DNA from: VRUE01 sp963702705
Lineage (GTDB): Bacteria; Actinomycetota; Thermoleophilia; Solirubrobacterales; 70-9
Direction: 5' to 3'
Assembly (NCBI GenBank): GCA_963702705.1
Contig: CAVPDR010000002.1
Location: 496,001-560,000 of the forward strand
DNA length: 64,000 nucleotides
Shown here: positions 41,077 through 50,333 of the stretch, one piece after another
Layout of the letters: each line of letters begins with the position of its first letter
Position numbering within the stretch: the stretch's first letter is position 1
Translations under genes and position numbers: made by a program
Notes under the pieces: generated by a model
What the model was told of the DNA's origin: nothing
Databases searched by the model: none
What the model saw: only the letters and a program-made list of their open reading frames with translations

Positions 41077-41867
41077 TGGAATCGGCCGCGACCCTGCCGC
41101 AGTGGCGCGCCAACCTGGCGACGATCGCGGCGCTGATGGCCCGGGCCAAGAACGAGCTGCTGCGGGTGCCGGGTGCGGCGATCCCCGGCGTGCTGGCGCC
41201 GACGATCTTCTTCCTCGGCCTCAACGGCGTCTTCGGCGCGCTGACCCAGCTGAAGGGGTTCTCGACCGGCACCTACGAGAGCTACATCGTCCCGGTCAGC
41301 ATGCTGCAGGGGGCCGGCTTCACCGGCGCCGCCGCAGGGGTCAACCTGGCTCGCGACATCGAGGGCGGCTGGACCGACCGCCTGCTCGTCTCCCCCGCGC
41401 CGCGCTGGGTCCTGCTCGCCGGCACCGTGCTCGCCGCCGGCGCCCGGGCGCTGATTCCGGCGACCTTCGTCTTCATCATCGCGCTGCTGCTCGGCGCCGG
41501 CTGGCCCGGCGTCGGCGGGCTGCTGATCGCCTACCTGATGGTCGCCGCGATGGCCGCCGTCGCCGCCTGCTGGGGCTCGGCTCTGGCGCTGCGCTTCAAG
41601 AGCCAGTCGGCGGCGCCGCTGATGCAGGCGGGGATGATGGCGCTGATCCTGACCACGACCGCCTACGCGCCGCTGGCGTTGCTGCAGCCGTGGATGCGCA
41701 GCGTCGCCGAAGTCAACCCGGCGACCCACGTGATCGAAGCGGCCCGCCAGGGTTTCCTCGGCGGCGTCAGCTGGACTGAAACCTGGCCGGGCATCCTCGC
41801 TCTCGCCGCCCTGCTGACGATCCTAGGCGCCTGGGCCCTACGCGAAATGCGCCGCACCGCAGCGTGA
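41076..41867 (+). CDS. ABC-2 type permease 2
   Basis: 263-aa paralogue of the preceding permease, with six hydrophobic segments, the block EGGWTDRLLVSPAPR and C-terminal AEVNPATHVIEAARQG. Two different permeases with one ATPase suggest a heteromeric exporter. Likely drug, lipid or polysaccharide export by homology to DrrB; substrate unknown. Confidence 0.9.
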   Translation: MESAATLPQWRANLATIAALMARAKNELLRVPGAAIPGVLAPTIFFLGLNGVFGALTQLKGFSTGTYESYIVPVSMLQGAGFTGAAAGVNLARDIEGGWTDRLLVSPAPRWVLLAGTVLAAGARALIPATFVFIIALLLGAGWPGVGGLLIAYLMVAAMAAVAACWGSALALRFKSQSAAPLMQAGMMALILTTTAYAPLALLQPWMRSVAEVNPATHVIEAARQGFLGGVSWTETWPGILALAALLTILGAWALREMRRTAA

Positions 41868-41886
41868 CTCCCCGCCGACGGGACTC

Positions 41887-41909
41887 AAACGTCCGGCATA
41901 TGGACGTTT
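41887..41909. repeat. Inverted repeat spanning the GH63-like start codon
   Basis: AAACGTCC (41887-41894) and GGACGTTT (41902-41909) with loop GGCATAT; ATG 41900-41902 lies at the loop/arm border. Similar in plan to the repeat at the Nudix start. Confidence 0.65.
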
Positions 41910-43102
41910 CAGGCCCATCGGCCACCGCCATCGCCGAGCGGGTGCTGCGGGGGAACTGGAATGAGGGGGAGCGCCGGGGGGTTCCGTTTGCCTATACGCG
42001 GCCCAGTCCCGGCCGCTACCACTGGCAGTGGTACTGGGACTCCTGCTTTGCGGCAATCGTCTGGCGCCGCTTCGAGCCGGCGCGCGCCCGCACTGAGCTG
42101 GAAACGCTGCTCGCGGCGCAGCGACCGGACGGTTTCATCGGCCACACGATCTTCTGGGACCGCCCCGTATCGCTCGGCCGGCTGCCCGTCTACAACGTCG
42201 CCTCGCGCAGCTCCTTCCAGACCGAGACGATCCAGCCGCCGCTACTTGCCTGGGCCTGGAAGATCGCCGTCGGGGATCCGGCCGCCGAGCCGCGGATCGC
42301 CGCCCAGATCGACTGGCTGGCCGCCAACCGCGACCTCGACGGCGACGGCCTGCTCTGGATCGTCCAGCCCGACGAGTCGGGGCTCGACGCCTCGCCGAAG
42401 TTCGACCCGGTCTGGGGCTGGCGCGCCTGCACCCGGCCCGGCTTTCCCCTGCTCGTCCACCGCAACCGGCGGCTTGGTTTCGACGCGCGGCGAATCCGCG
42501 AGCGCGGCGGCCCCGTCCTCTGTGAAGTCCTGGTCAACACGCTCTGGTCGCTCTCGCTGCAGGCGCTGGGCAGGCCCTCGGCGACACCGGCCCTGGTCGA
42601 GCGGCTCTGGGACGAGCGCAGCGGGCTCTTCCTCGACCGGGTCGAGCCCGGCGGGACCAGGCCGACGGAGATCACCTGGGCCTCGCTGGCCTCGCTGGCG
42701 CTGCCCGACCTGCCGCAGGAGATCGGCCGGCGGCTGGTCGAGGAGCATCTGCTGAACGAGCGCGAGTTCCTGACCCCGGTGGCCCCGCCATCCGTCGCCG
42801 CATCCGAGCCGAGCTACGAGCCCGGCGGCTTCCGCCGCCCGCTGCGCCGCTACTGGCGCGGGCCGACCTGGGTCAACTCGGCCTGGCTGGTCTGGCTCGG
42901 ATTGCGCCGGCTCGGCTACGAGGAGGAGGCAGAGCGCCTGGCAAGTGGGCTGATCGGCGCGGTCGAACGCGAGGGCCTGCGCGAGTACTACGACCCGCGC
43001 ACCGGGGCCGGCCTCGGTGCCGAGGACTTCGCCTGGTCGGCGCTGATCGCCGAGCTGGCCGAGCCGGACCCGGCTGCCACCCGCAGTCACCTCCAGCCCT
43101 AG
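41900..43102 (+). CDS. GH63-like (mannosylglycerate hydrolase-type) glycoside hydrolase
   Basis: 400 aa, (alpha/alpha)6-barrel type. Visible blocks: YHWQWYWDSCFAAI (the general-acid Asp of GH63/MGH enzymes), GHTIFWDRP, SSFQTETIQPPLLAWA, YWRGPTWVNSAWLVWLGL and the C-terminal YDPRTGAGLGAEDFAWSA with the likely catalytic Glu. Family members hydrolyse mannosylglycerate, glucosylglycerate or glucosides. The start at ATG 41900 lies in an inverted repeat; a GTG at 41864 is also in frame. The end overlaps the convergent gene by 4 nt. Confidence 0.82.
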   Translation: MDVSGPSATAIAERVLRGNWNEGERRGVPFAYTRPSPGRYHWQWYWDSCFAAIVWRRFEPARARTELETLLAAQRPDGFIGHTIFWDRPVSLGRLPVYNVASRSSFQTETIQPPLLAWAWKIAVGDPAAEPRIAAQIDWLAANRDLDGDGLLWIVQPDESGLDASPKFDPVWGWRACTRPGFPLLVHRNRRLGFDARRIRERGGPVLCEVLVNTLWSLSLQALGRPSATPALVERLWDERSGLFLDRVEPGGTRPTEITWASLASLALPDLPQEIGRRLVEEHLLNEREFLTPVAPPSVAASEPSYEPGGFRRPLRRYWRGPTWVNSAWLVWLGLRRLGYEEEAERLASGLIGAVEREGLREYYDPRTGAGLGAEDFAWSALIAELAEPDPAATRSHLQP

Positions 43103-44202
43103 GTGCGTCGCCCGCGCCGCCGGGTGAACGCCCGCGCCGCGTGCAGCGGCAGCTGCCAGGGGCTGTCCAGCCCCCAGAAGCGCCGCGCGAAGGGGACGAA
43201 ACCGGAGGGCCGGGGCGCCCCCGTGTCGAGATCGCGCAGGCGGCGGTAGCGATCCCAGGCCATCCGCAGCGTCCGCTGCGGGCTGTCCGGTCCGCAAGCA
43301 GCGTGAAAGGCGGTGCGCTCGTGGCGGCTGGCGGGTGCCACCCGCAGGCGATCGAGGACAGCGCTGGGTACGGCGAGGTGGAACTCCTCACGCAGGTAGC
43401 CGAGGGCGGCGGCGGCACTGATCGTGAGCTGCCGGCGCTCGGCCTCTGAGGTGAGCCGGTCCCAGTCAAGCTCCTCTCCCGCGGAGCGGATCACCGCCGC
43501 CGCATCGGCGATCCAGCGAAATGGCGGCAGCGGGCTCCAGGGCGTGCCGTGGACACAGACCAGCAGCAGCTGATCTGCGGGGCACGGTGCCAGCGTCCGC
43601 ACGCCGGACAGCTCCAGCGGCACCGCGGCGCGCCAGAGAGGCTCGTCGCGGGCCGGCTGCCAGAGCGAGAACCAGTGCAGGTCCAGGTTGCCGCCCCCCG
43701 GTCCCGCGATGCCCATCGAGTGGTGGACCTCCGCCCAGGCCTCGGGGTCGGCCTTCTCGGGCCTCCAGCCTGCGGCTCGCAAGACGTCGATCGCGTCGGC
43801 GCGGCGCTCGATCGGGACCAGGACATCGACGTCGTCCATCGGCCGCACTCCCGGGCCGCCGTAGGCCAACAGCGAGAGCGAGGCGCCCTTCAACACCATC
43901 GTCTCGATCCCGGTCTCGCCCAGAGCGCCAAGCGCGCCGGCCGCCCGCTTGAAGAGCATCTGATTGTGCGACCAGGAGCTGCGGTAGGTCCTCTTCATCA
44001 TCGCGCCGGCCTCCGGGTCGAAGGTCTCGGCGCCGAGGTTGCGGTAGACCAGCGGCAGCAGCCGCATCGAGCCACCGTCGATCTCGTCGAAGTCGACCGC
44101 GGCGCGCCAGCGTGCCCAGGCGATCCTCCCCTGCTCGGGAGGACTCAGCGCCGCTTTCAGGACAAGGGCCTGCTCGGGGGAGGGACGGTTGCCCAGCTCC
44201 AC
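43099..44202 (-). CDS. Uncharacterised nucleotidyltransferase family protein
   Basis: ~367 aa, matching the NTP_transf_5 / uncharacterised nucleotidyltransferase family often found near polysaccharide or peptide clusters. The core has VLKGASLSLLAYGGPGVRPMDDVDVLVP (the Gly-Asp-x-Asp type metal site is in PMDDVDVLV), then a long C-terminal helical region. Start placed at GTG 44202; TTG 44229, 4 nt after infA, is also possible. Downstream of infA on the same strand. No substrate can be proposed. Confidence 0.8.
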   Translation of the reverse strand: MELGNRPSPEQALVLKAALSPPEQGRIAWARWRAAVDFDEIDGGSMRLLPLVYRNLGAETFDPEAGAMMKRTYRSSWSHNQMLFKRAAGALGALGETGIETMVLKGASLSLLAYGGPGVRPMDDVDVLVPIERRADAIDVLRAAGWRPEKADPEAWAEVHHSMGIAGPGGGNLDLHWFSLWQPARDEPLWRAAVPLELSGVRTLAPCPADQLLLVCVHGTPWSPLPPFRWIADAAAVIRSAGEELDWDRLTSEAERRQLTISAAAALGYLREEFHLAVPSAVLDRLRVAPASRHERTAFHAACGPDSPQRTLRMAWDRYRRLRDLDTGAPRPSGFVPFARRFWGLDSPWQLPLHAARAFTRRRGRRT

Positions 44203-44232
44203 GCTCAAGGCCGGAGGCCGAGCTCGCAACCG

Positions 44233-44451
44233 CTATTTGTAGCGGTAGGTGATGCGACCGCGATCGAGGTCGTAGGGCGAAAGCTCGATCTTCACCCGGT
44301 CGCCCGGGAGGATGCGGATGTAGTGGCGACGCATCTTGCCCGAGATGTGACCAAGCACATCGTGCCCGTTGTCGAGTTTGACCCGGAACATCGTGTTGGG
44401 GAGGGCCTCGGTGATCTCACCCTCCATCTCGATCTTCTCCTCTTTCGCCAT
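44233..44451 (-). CDS. infA: Translation initiation factor IF-1
   Basis: 72-aa OB-fold protein that binds the ribosomal A site during initiation. The sequence is essentially canonical: EGEITEALPNTMFRVKLDNG, GHISGKMRRHYIRILPGD and the C-terminal YDLDRGRITYRYK. No rpmJ or rpsM follows; here infA is followed by the nucleotidyltransferase gene and is overlapped in another frame by the frameshifted end of cca. Confidence 0.98.
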   Translation of the reverse strand: MAKEEKIEMEGEITEALPNTMFRVKLDNGHDVLGHISGKMRRHYIRILPGDRVKIELSPYDLDRGRITYRYK

Positions 44452-44488
44452 GCGGCCGGGAGAGTAACGGACCGCTTGCCCCCCGGGC

Positions 44489-45911
44489 TCAGCGCCGCAG
44501 GCGGCGGGCGTGCTCGACCGCCTCGTCCCAGCTCGAAGATCTCGCCCGCGTACTGGGCGGCCTCCAGCTCCGCGAGCAGCTCGCCGACCTCGGGCCCCGG
44601 CGGGATCTTCAGCTCGATCGCGAGCTCGTCGCCGCGCACGAGCGGCCGCGGCGGGCCGCTCCGGCGCCAGTCGAGCGCCGCCGCCAGCATGTCTCGGGCG
44701 AGCACCAGGTGCGCCTCGATCGCCTCCTCGCTGGCGAGCGGCCCGGAGCCGCGCGCCGAGAGCCGGTCGGCGATCGTCAGCAGGGTCACGTCGACCCCGA
44801 CCGGCTCGGTCGCCCGCAGGTAGTCGTGAACCCGGCGCGGCGGCAGCGGCGCCTCGCGGACCATGAAGCCGAGGCGCAGGTGGTGCAGGGTCAGGTCCTG
44901 GAGGTGGCGGGTGAGGGCGCGACTCGCCCGCAGCCTGGCGCAGAGCGCGCCGACGATCTCGGCGCCGTCGCGGTCGTGGCCGATGAAGGTGACGAAACCG
45001 TCCCCCTCGGTCCGCGTCGCCGGCTTGCCGACGTCGTGCAGAAGGGCGCCGAAGCGCAGCGCCGTGGCGCGGCTGATCTCGTCGGCGAGCGGCTCGGCGA
45101 GCAGCGATTCCAGCTCGGCCGCCCGCTCGCCGCCGAAGCGCTCGAGCTCCGCCTCGACTTCGAGCGTGCGCTCGAGCACGGCGATCGTGTGACCGTGGAC
45201 ATCGAGGTGGTGGTTGGGGCCCTGTTCGACTCCCCGCAACGCATCCAGCTCGGGCAGGACGACGGAGGTGAGGCCGAGATCGTCGAGCAGCCGCAGTCCG
45301 CGCAGCGGGTCCGGGCCGCCGATCAGCTGGCGCAGCTCGACCAGTTGGCGCTCGCCGGCGGCCTCGGCGGCTCGCGGGGCTTCAGCGCGCGCGAGCGCGA
45401 CCGTCGCCGCGTCGAGTTCGAGCCCCAAACCGGCGGCGAGCCTCGCCGCCCGCAGCAGGCGCAGCGGGTCGGCGGCGAAGCTGCGCTCTCCAACCGCGCG
45501 CAGGACGCGGCGATCGAGGTCGGCGAGGCCGCCGTGCGGGTCGATCGGCTCGCCGCCGCCCAGTGGCACAGCGACGGCACCAATGGTGAAGTCGCGCTCG
45601 CCGAGATCGCCCTCGATCGTCTCGCCGCGCAGCGCCGTCAGGTCGATCTGCCAAGCGCCGTCGGGCGCGACCGCGCGCCAGGTCGCGAACTCGGCCGAGA
45701 GCTCGAAGGAGTGTCCCTTGCCCTCGCGGGCGATTGCCTTCGCCGCTGCCACCACGTCGCCGGCGACGGCCAGGTCGAGGTCGACGACGTCGCGGCCCAG
45801 CGCCGCGTCGCGGACGGCGCCGCCGACGATCCAGACGCCCTCCTCGCCTGCAAGCGCACGCCGCGCCAGGGCCACGGGCGGCGCCGGAAGAAGGCGCTCG
45901 GCGACGCTCAT
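44489..45911 (-). CDS. cca: CCA tRNA nucleotidyltransferase / poly(A) polymerase family, 3' frameshift
   Basis: Adds or repairs the tRNA 3' CCA. Head domain: VWIVGGAVRDAALGRDVVDLDLAVAG with the DxD metal site (about residues 26-50), GERDFTIGAVA and DPLRLLRAARLAAGL. An HD domain follows (GALLHDVGKPATR, about residue 290). The frame is open to ~44538. There one extra T in the minus-strand GATCTTCGAG shifts it and makes it run on through infA to 44292. Removing that base gives a natural end, GEISSWDEAVEHARRLRR, stopping at 44489. I give that end; whether the shift is real cannot be told here. Confidence 0.85.
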
Positions 45912-47014
45912 GCCGCTTCCCGCGGCACCCTTGCAGAGATCGCGCAGGTGACCTCGTAGTTGATCGTGCCGATGCGGCGGGCGACCTCCTCGGCGAGGAT
46001 CGCGTCGCCTCCCTGCGCGCCGATCAGCACCGCCTCCTCGCCTGGGACGACCTCGGTCTCGGGGCCGAGATCGACCGTGATGTTGTCCATCGAGACGGTG
46101 CCGACGAGCGGCACCCGCCGCCCTCCGATCAGCACCTCGGCGTTGTTGGACAGGGCCCGACGCACCCCGTCGCCGTAGCCGAGCGGCAGGACCCCGACCC
46201 AGGTATCGGCCGGTGCCCGCCAGGTCTGGCCGTAGCCGGCGCTGTCGCCGGCGGCGAAGCGCTTGACGTCGGCCACGTAGGAATGCAGGGCCAGCGCCGG
46301 GGCAAGTCCGTGCTCAGCGGGATCGACCTGGAACGGATCGAGGCCGTAGATGGCGACCCCGCAGCGCGCCATGTCGAAGTGGGCGCGCGGGTCGCGGAAG
46401 ACGGCCGCACTGTTGGCGGCGTGGACGGTGATCGCCGGAAACTCGGCTTTGAGCTCCTTGGCCAGCGTGGAGAAGCGCTCCAGCTGCTCATCGAAGAAGG
46501 GGGAGTCGGGTTCGTCGGCGGTGGCGAAATGCGTCCAAACCCCGGCCAGCTCGAGTTGCGGGTCCTCGGCGCAGGCGCGGGAGAGGGCGAGCACGGCCGC
46601 CGCGTCGCGGTTGCCGAGCCGGCCCATGCCGCTGTCGTGCTTGACGTGGACGCGGACCGGCCTGCCCTGAGCACGAGCGCGGGCGCTGAGAAGCAGGCGG
46701 AAGTCGTCGTTCCAGACCGCGACCTCCGAGCCCGCCGCAAGAGCGTCCTCGAGGTCGTCGGGCGCGAGCGCACCCATCGTCAGCAGCGGGATCTGGGGAA
46801 GGCGCCGGCCGATCTGCGCCGCCTCGGCTCCAGTCGCCACCGCCAGCCGTGTCGCCCCGCCGGCCAACGCCGCCGAGGCGCAATCGTCCGCACCGTGGCC
46901 GTAGCCGTCGGCCTTGACCACAGCGCAGAGCTCGGCCCCGCCCAGCTCCGACTTCAGCCGCGCGCAGTTGCGCTCGACGGCGCCAAGGTCGATTCGGGCG
47001 AGCGCCCGCGCCAT
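45908..47014 (-). CDS. alr: Alanine racemase
   Basis: PLP enzyme making D-Ala for peptidoglycan. 368 aa. The PLP lysine is in AVVKADGYGHGA (about residue 34) and the catalytic Tyr in DSAGYGQTW (about residue 255). KHDSGMGRLG and CGVAIYGLDP are further family blocks. It overlaps cca (ATGA-type). Belongs with nnr, glmM and glmS in a cell-wall cluster. The CBS gene is 4 nt upstream. Confidence 0.96.
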   Translation of the reverse strand: MARALARIDLGAVERNCARLKSELGGAELCAVVKADGYGHGADDCASAALAGGATRLAVATGAEAAQIGRRLPQIPLLTMGALAPDDLEDALAAGSEVAVWNDDFRLLLSARARAQGRPVRVHVKHDSGMGRLGNRDAAAVLALSRACAEDPQLELAGVWTHFATADEPDSPFFDEQLERFSTLAKELKAEFPAITVHAANSAAVFRDPRAHFDMARCGVAIYGLDPFQVDPAEHGLAPALALHSYVADVKRFAAGDSAGYGQTWRAPADTWVGVLPLGYGDGVRRALSNNAEVLIGGRRVPLVGTVSMDNITVDLGPETEVVPGEEAVLIGAQGGDAILAEEVARRIGTINYEVTCAISARVPREAA

Positions 47015-47018
47015 CGGA

Positions 47019-47483
47019 CTAGCGGTCGGCGACGAGCGCGGCCAGCGCGTCGGCCCGTGTCACCAGCCCGGCGAGGCGACCCTCGCCGTCGACCACCGGC
47101 AGATGGTTGTGGTGCTTCTCGGCGATCGTCCTGGCGACGGACTCGGCGTCGTCATCGTCGCGGGCGACGACCGGATCGGCGGTCATCAGCTCTGAGACTT
47201 TGGTCGCAAAGGCCTTGTTGAGGCGCTTCTCAAAACCCTTCATCGAGCCGATGAAGACGACGCCGCCCATGATGTTCACGTAGTGGGGCAGGTGCAGGTC
47301 GGCTTCCTCGTCGCTGAGGATCAGATCCGACTCGCTGACGATCCCGACGACCTTGCGTTCGGCGTCGATCACCGGGATCGCACCCAGGTCGGTCTTCGCC
47401 AACAGCTCGATCGCCGCGCGCGCATCGGCCTCCGGCGAAACGGCGGGCACGTCGGCGTCCATGATCTGGGCTGCGGTCTTCAT
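47019..47483 (-). CDS. CBS-domain pair protein
   Basis: 154 aa with one Bateman module: CBS1 about residues 5-60 (AAIELLAKTDLGAIPVID...GIVSESDLI), a linker of ~35 residues with HYVNIMGGVVFIGSM, and CBS2 about residues 92-150 (VARTIAEKHHNHLPVVDGEGRLAGLVTRADAL). Nucleotide-sensing is typical of the family. Four nt upstream of alr on the same strand, so co-transcribed; a role in wall synthesis is only suggested by position. Confidence 0.9.
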   Translation of the reverse strand: MKTAAQIMDADVPAVSPEADARAAIELLAKTDLGAIPVIDAERKVVGIVSESDLILSDEEADLHLPHYVNIMGGVVFIGSMKGFEKRLNKAFATKVSELMTADPVVARDDDDAESVARTIAEKHHNHLPVVDGEGRLAGLVTRADALAALVADR

Positions 47484-47564
47484 CGGCAGGTGTCGGCGGA
47501 GGGAGAGTGCATATCTGATTCTTCGCGAGCGGAGCTGATGCGCAGCCCCGTGTTCAGAGCGAGA

Positions 47565-49034
47565 TTATTCGACCGTGGCGGCGGGAGCGATCCCAAATGG
47601 GATCGAGTCGATCACGTCGGTGGCGATCACCGACTCCGCCGCGCCGACGCGGCGGGCCGCGTCGCGGCCGGCGCGAGCGTGAGCGATCACCCCGGCGCAG
47701 GCCGCGGCAAAGGGATCGAGGCCACGGGCAAGGAGGGCCGCGACGATGCCCGAGAGCACGTCGCCGGTTCCAGCCGTCGCCAGGGCCGGCGCCGGCAGTG
47801 CGTTGACCGCGACCCACTCGCCGTCGGTGACGATCGTGTCGTCGCCCTTGAGCACGACAACCGCTCGGGCCGCGTTTGCCGCCTCGCGAGCCGAGGCGAG
47901 GCGACGGGCCGCGATCTCGTCAGAAGGGCGGTTGAGCAGGCGGCCGAGCTCGCCCGCGTGAGGCGTGAGCACGGTCGGCGCCTTCCGAGCCGCGATCCGC
48001 CCAAGCTCGCCGGCGAAGGCATTGAGGCCGTCGGCGTCGATCACCAGCGGCGCCCCGATCGCCGCAACGGCATCGCGAGCCAACTCGACCGAGCCCGGAT
48101 CGCGCCCCAGCCCGGGGCCGAACACGCCGGCCGCGGCCCGCTCGAACGTCCGCAGCACGGCCTTCAACGAGCCGGGTGCCAGGCAGCCGTCGCCGCCTGG
48201 GCAGCCGACCGACATCACCTCCGGCTGGCCGGCCTCGAAGATCGGCTCAAGCTCGGCCGGAACGGCCACGGTGGCGTAGCCGGCGCCGGCCCGGATCGCC
48301 GCCAGCGAGGACATCCGCACCGCCCCGGTGAAGCCGCGTGAGGCACCCGCGATCGCCACCTGCCCCGAGCTGAACTTGGTCGACCGCGAGCCGCGGCGCG
48401 GCGCCAGCGACAGCACTGCCGACTCGATCGTCCCCGCCCAGGGCTCGCCCGGCGCTCCCCGGGGGATCCCGATCGGCACCACGCGCAGCTCACCGGTGTG
48501 CCACTTGCCGGGCGCGATCCGCTGCCCGATCTTCGCCGCGTGAAAGCTCACGGTCAGGTCCGCCTCGACCGCTGCCCCCGCGACCTCGCCCGTCGACGCG
48601 TCCACACCGGAGGCAATGTCACAGGCAACGACCGGCGCCCCGCAGCGGTTGATCGCGTCGATCGCGGCCACGGTGGGCTCGTGTGGCGCCCCGGCGAAGC
48701 CGGTGCCGAAAATCGCATCGACGACTGCGCCGGAGCCCTCGAGCCAGGCATCGAGGTCCGCGGGCGGCTCGCCCGAGAACAGCTCCAGCACCTCGACCCC
48801 GAACCCCGTTTCGGACAGATGCCGCGCCGCGACCAGCCCGTCACCGCCGTTGTTGCCCTTGCCGCAGAGGATGCGTACGGGACCGTCAGGCGTCAGTCCG
48901 GCAACCGCCTCGGCCAGCGCCGTTCCGGCAGCCTCCATCAGCTCCGCCTCGGGGATCCCCTGCACCTCGATCGCCCACCGATCCACCGCCCGCATCGTCT
49001 CAGCGTCACAGAGCGGGCTCAGCCATGGCTCCAT
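47565..49034 (-). CDS. nnr: Bifunctional NAD(P)H-hydrate epimerase / dehydratase
   Basis: Repairs hydrated NAD(P)H. 489 aa. The N-terminal YjeF_N epimerase domain (residues ~1-210) has AAGTALAEAV, CGKGNNGGDGLVAARHL and ACDIASGVDASTGEV. The C-terminal ribokinase-like ADP/ATP-dependent dehydratase domain (~225-480) has GASRGFTGAVRMSSLAAIRAG, VLTPHAGELGRLL and the GTGDVLSG catalytic block. TAGGCT lies 6 nt before the ATG. Lies between glmS/DUF3352 and alr, the usual actinobacterial neighbourhood. Confidence 0.95.
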   Translation of the reverse strand: MEPWLSPLCDAETMRAVDRWAIEVQGIPEAELMEAAGTALAEAVAGLTPDGPVRILCGKGNNGGDGLVAARHLSETGFGVEVLELFSGEPPADLDAWLEGSGAVVDAIFGTGFAGAPHEPTVAAIDAINRCGAPVVACDIASGVDASTGEVAGAAVEADLTVSFHAAKIGQRIAPGKWHTGELRVVPIGIPRGAPGEPWAGTIESAVLSLAPRRGSRSTKFSSGQVAIAGASRGFTGAVRMSSLAAIRAGAGYATVAVPAELEPIFEAGQPEVMSVGCPGGDGCLAPGSLKAVLRTFERAAAGVFGPGLGRDPGSVELARDAVAAIGAPLVIDADGLNAFAGELGRIAARKAPTVLTPHAGELGRLLNRPSDEIAARRLASAREAANAARAVVVLKGDDTIVTDGEWVAVNALPAPALATAGTGDVLSGIVAALLARGLDPFAAACAGVIAHARAGRDAARRVGAAESVIATDVIDSIPFGIAPAATVE

Positions 49035-49040
49035 TCAAGG

Positions 49041-49046
49041 AGCCTA
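49041..49046 (-). promoter_or_regulatory. -10 box of nnr
   Basis: TAGGCT, 6 nt before the ATG. Upstream the sequence repeats GGGTAGGT-like units. Confidence 0.45.
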
Positions 49047-49100
49047 CCCACCTACCCACCCTTATTCGAATCAGAAACCCCTGCTAAGAGGCAGAATGAT

Positions 49101-49116
49101 TTGAAGACGTTTTCAA
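49101..49116. promoter_or_regulatory. Near-palindrome upstream of fic, possible operator
   Basis: TTGAAGACGTTTTCAA, 14 of 16 positions symmetric, 26 nt upstream of the fic -10 box, in an AT-rich stretch. Confidence 0.3.
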
Positions 49117-49141
49117 AACATCATCAAGGATGAGTTAATGA

Positions 49142-49147
49142 TACTTT
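49142..49147 (+). promoter_or_regulatory. -10 box of fic
   Basis: TACTTT, 9 nt before ATG 49157. Confidence 0.4.
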
Positions 49148-49156
49148 GTAAACATC

Positions 49157-50329
49157 ATGCCCTTCCTGGCTCCCGACCTGGACGACGACGAGCGCGATGT
49201 CTTGGAGCTGCTCACCCAGCAACGCGAGCAGCTACGTGATCGCGTAGCCGAGCCTCGCCGCTGGGCGGGAAGTCTGCGACGCATGGCATTTGCCCGGGCC
49301 CTCCAGGGCTCCAACAGCATCGAGGGCTACAACGCCTCCTTGGACGACGTCGTCGCAGCGGTCGAGGGAGAGCCGACTCTCGACGCCAACCTGGAGACCC
49401 AGCACGCTCTTGCCGGCTACCGCGACGCGATGACCTATGTGCTCCAGATCGCCCGCGATGAGACGCCAGTGGTCGACGAAGGCCTGATCAAGAGCCTCCA
49501 TTTCATGATGCTCAAGCACGACCTCGCAAAGAATCCCGGTCGGTGGCGCCCCGGAGATATCTACGTCCGCAACGAAGCCAGCGGCGAGGTCGTCTACCAA
49601 GGGCCGCCAAGTGATCAAATCCCTGGCCTGATCACGGAGATGTTGGCCGAGCTGGAAAACGACGCGAGCCCGGTACTTATCAAGGCGGCCCTGGCACACC
49701 TGAATCTGGTCTTGATCCACCCCTTCAGCGATGGCAATGGGCGCATGGCCCGCTGCCTGCAATCCCTTGTGTTGGCGCGCGACCGGGTGCTTGCCCCGAT
49801 CTTCTCCAGTATTGAGGAGTTCCTCGGAAGCAATACGGATGCCTACTACCGCGTACTTGCGGACGTTGGTGCGGGCACCTGGAATCCGCAGCGCGATGCA
49901 CGGCCCTGGATTCGCTTCTGCCTGCACGCGCACTACATGCAGGTTCAAACGATGCTGCGCCGGCGCCGGGAGATCGAGGAACTCTGGAACGCCTGCGTCG
50001 CGATGGCGGATAAAAACGGGCTTCCCGAACGCTGTGCCGTAGCCCTGATGGACACCGCCTACGGGCTGCGAATCCGCCGGGGGAGCTACCAGACCTCGGC
50101 CGGAGAAGTGGGCGGTGAAGAGATCAGCGAACAGACCGCCACGCGAGACCTCAAGGCAATGGTCGATCGGAGACTCCTCGAGCCATATGGAGAGCGGCGC
50201 GCCCGTTACTACCTGTCCGGCATCGAGCCGGTCAAGCTCCGCGAGCAAATCCGCGCAAGTCGCCCACCCAGGGGCTCAGACGACCCCTTTCAGGTCGTCC
50301 GCGACCGACGCCAGCTCAGCCTTACCTGA
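49157..50329 (+). CDS. Fic family protein (AMPylator), class II
   Basis: 390 aa. The Fic active site HPFSDGNGRMAR (about residues 195-206) is complete. The N-terminal inhibitory helix motif S/TxxxE is visible in SNSIEGYN (about residues 52-59), so the enzyme is probably autoinhibited. A C-terminal winged-helix-like part (ISEQTATRDLKAMVDRRLLEPYG) follows. Family members transfer AMP to Ser, Thr or Tyr of target proteins. The upstream 120 nt are AT-rich compared with neighbours and there is no operon partner, which suggests acquisition by transfer. Ends 5 nt from the convergent DUF3352 gene. Confidence 0.93.
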   Translation: MPFLAPDLDDDERDVLELLTQQREQLRDRVAEPRRWAGSLRRMAFARALQGSNSIEGYNASLDDVVAAVEGEPTLDANLETQHALAGYRDAMTYVLQIARDETPVVDEGLIKSLHFMMLKHDLAKNPGRWRPGDIYVRNEASGEVVYQGPPSDQIPGLITEMLAELENDASPVLIKAALAHLNLVLIHPFSDGNGRMARCLQSLVLARDRVLAPIFSSIEEFLGSNTDAYYRVLADVGAGTWNPQRDARPWIRFCLHAHYMQVQTMLRRRREIEELWNACVAMADKNGLPERCAVALMDTAYGLRIRRGSYQTSAGEVGGEEISEQTATRDLKAMVDRRLLEPYGERRARYYLSGIEPVKLREQIRASRPPRGSDDPFQVVRDRRQLSLT

Positions 50330-50333
50330 TCGC

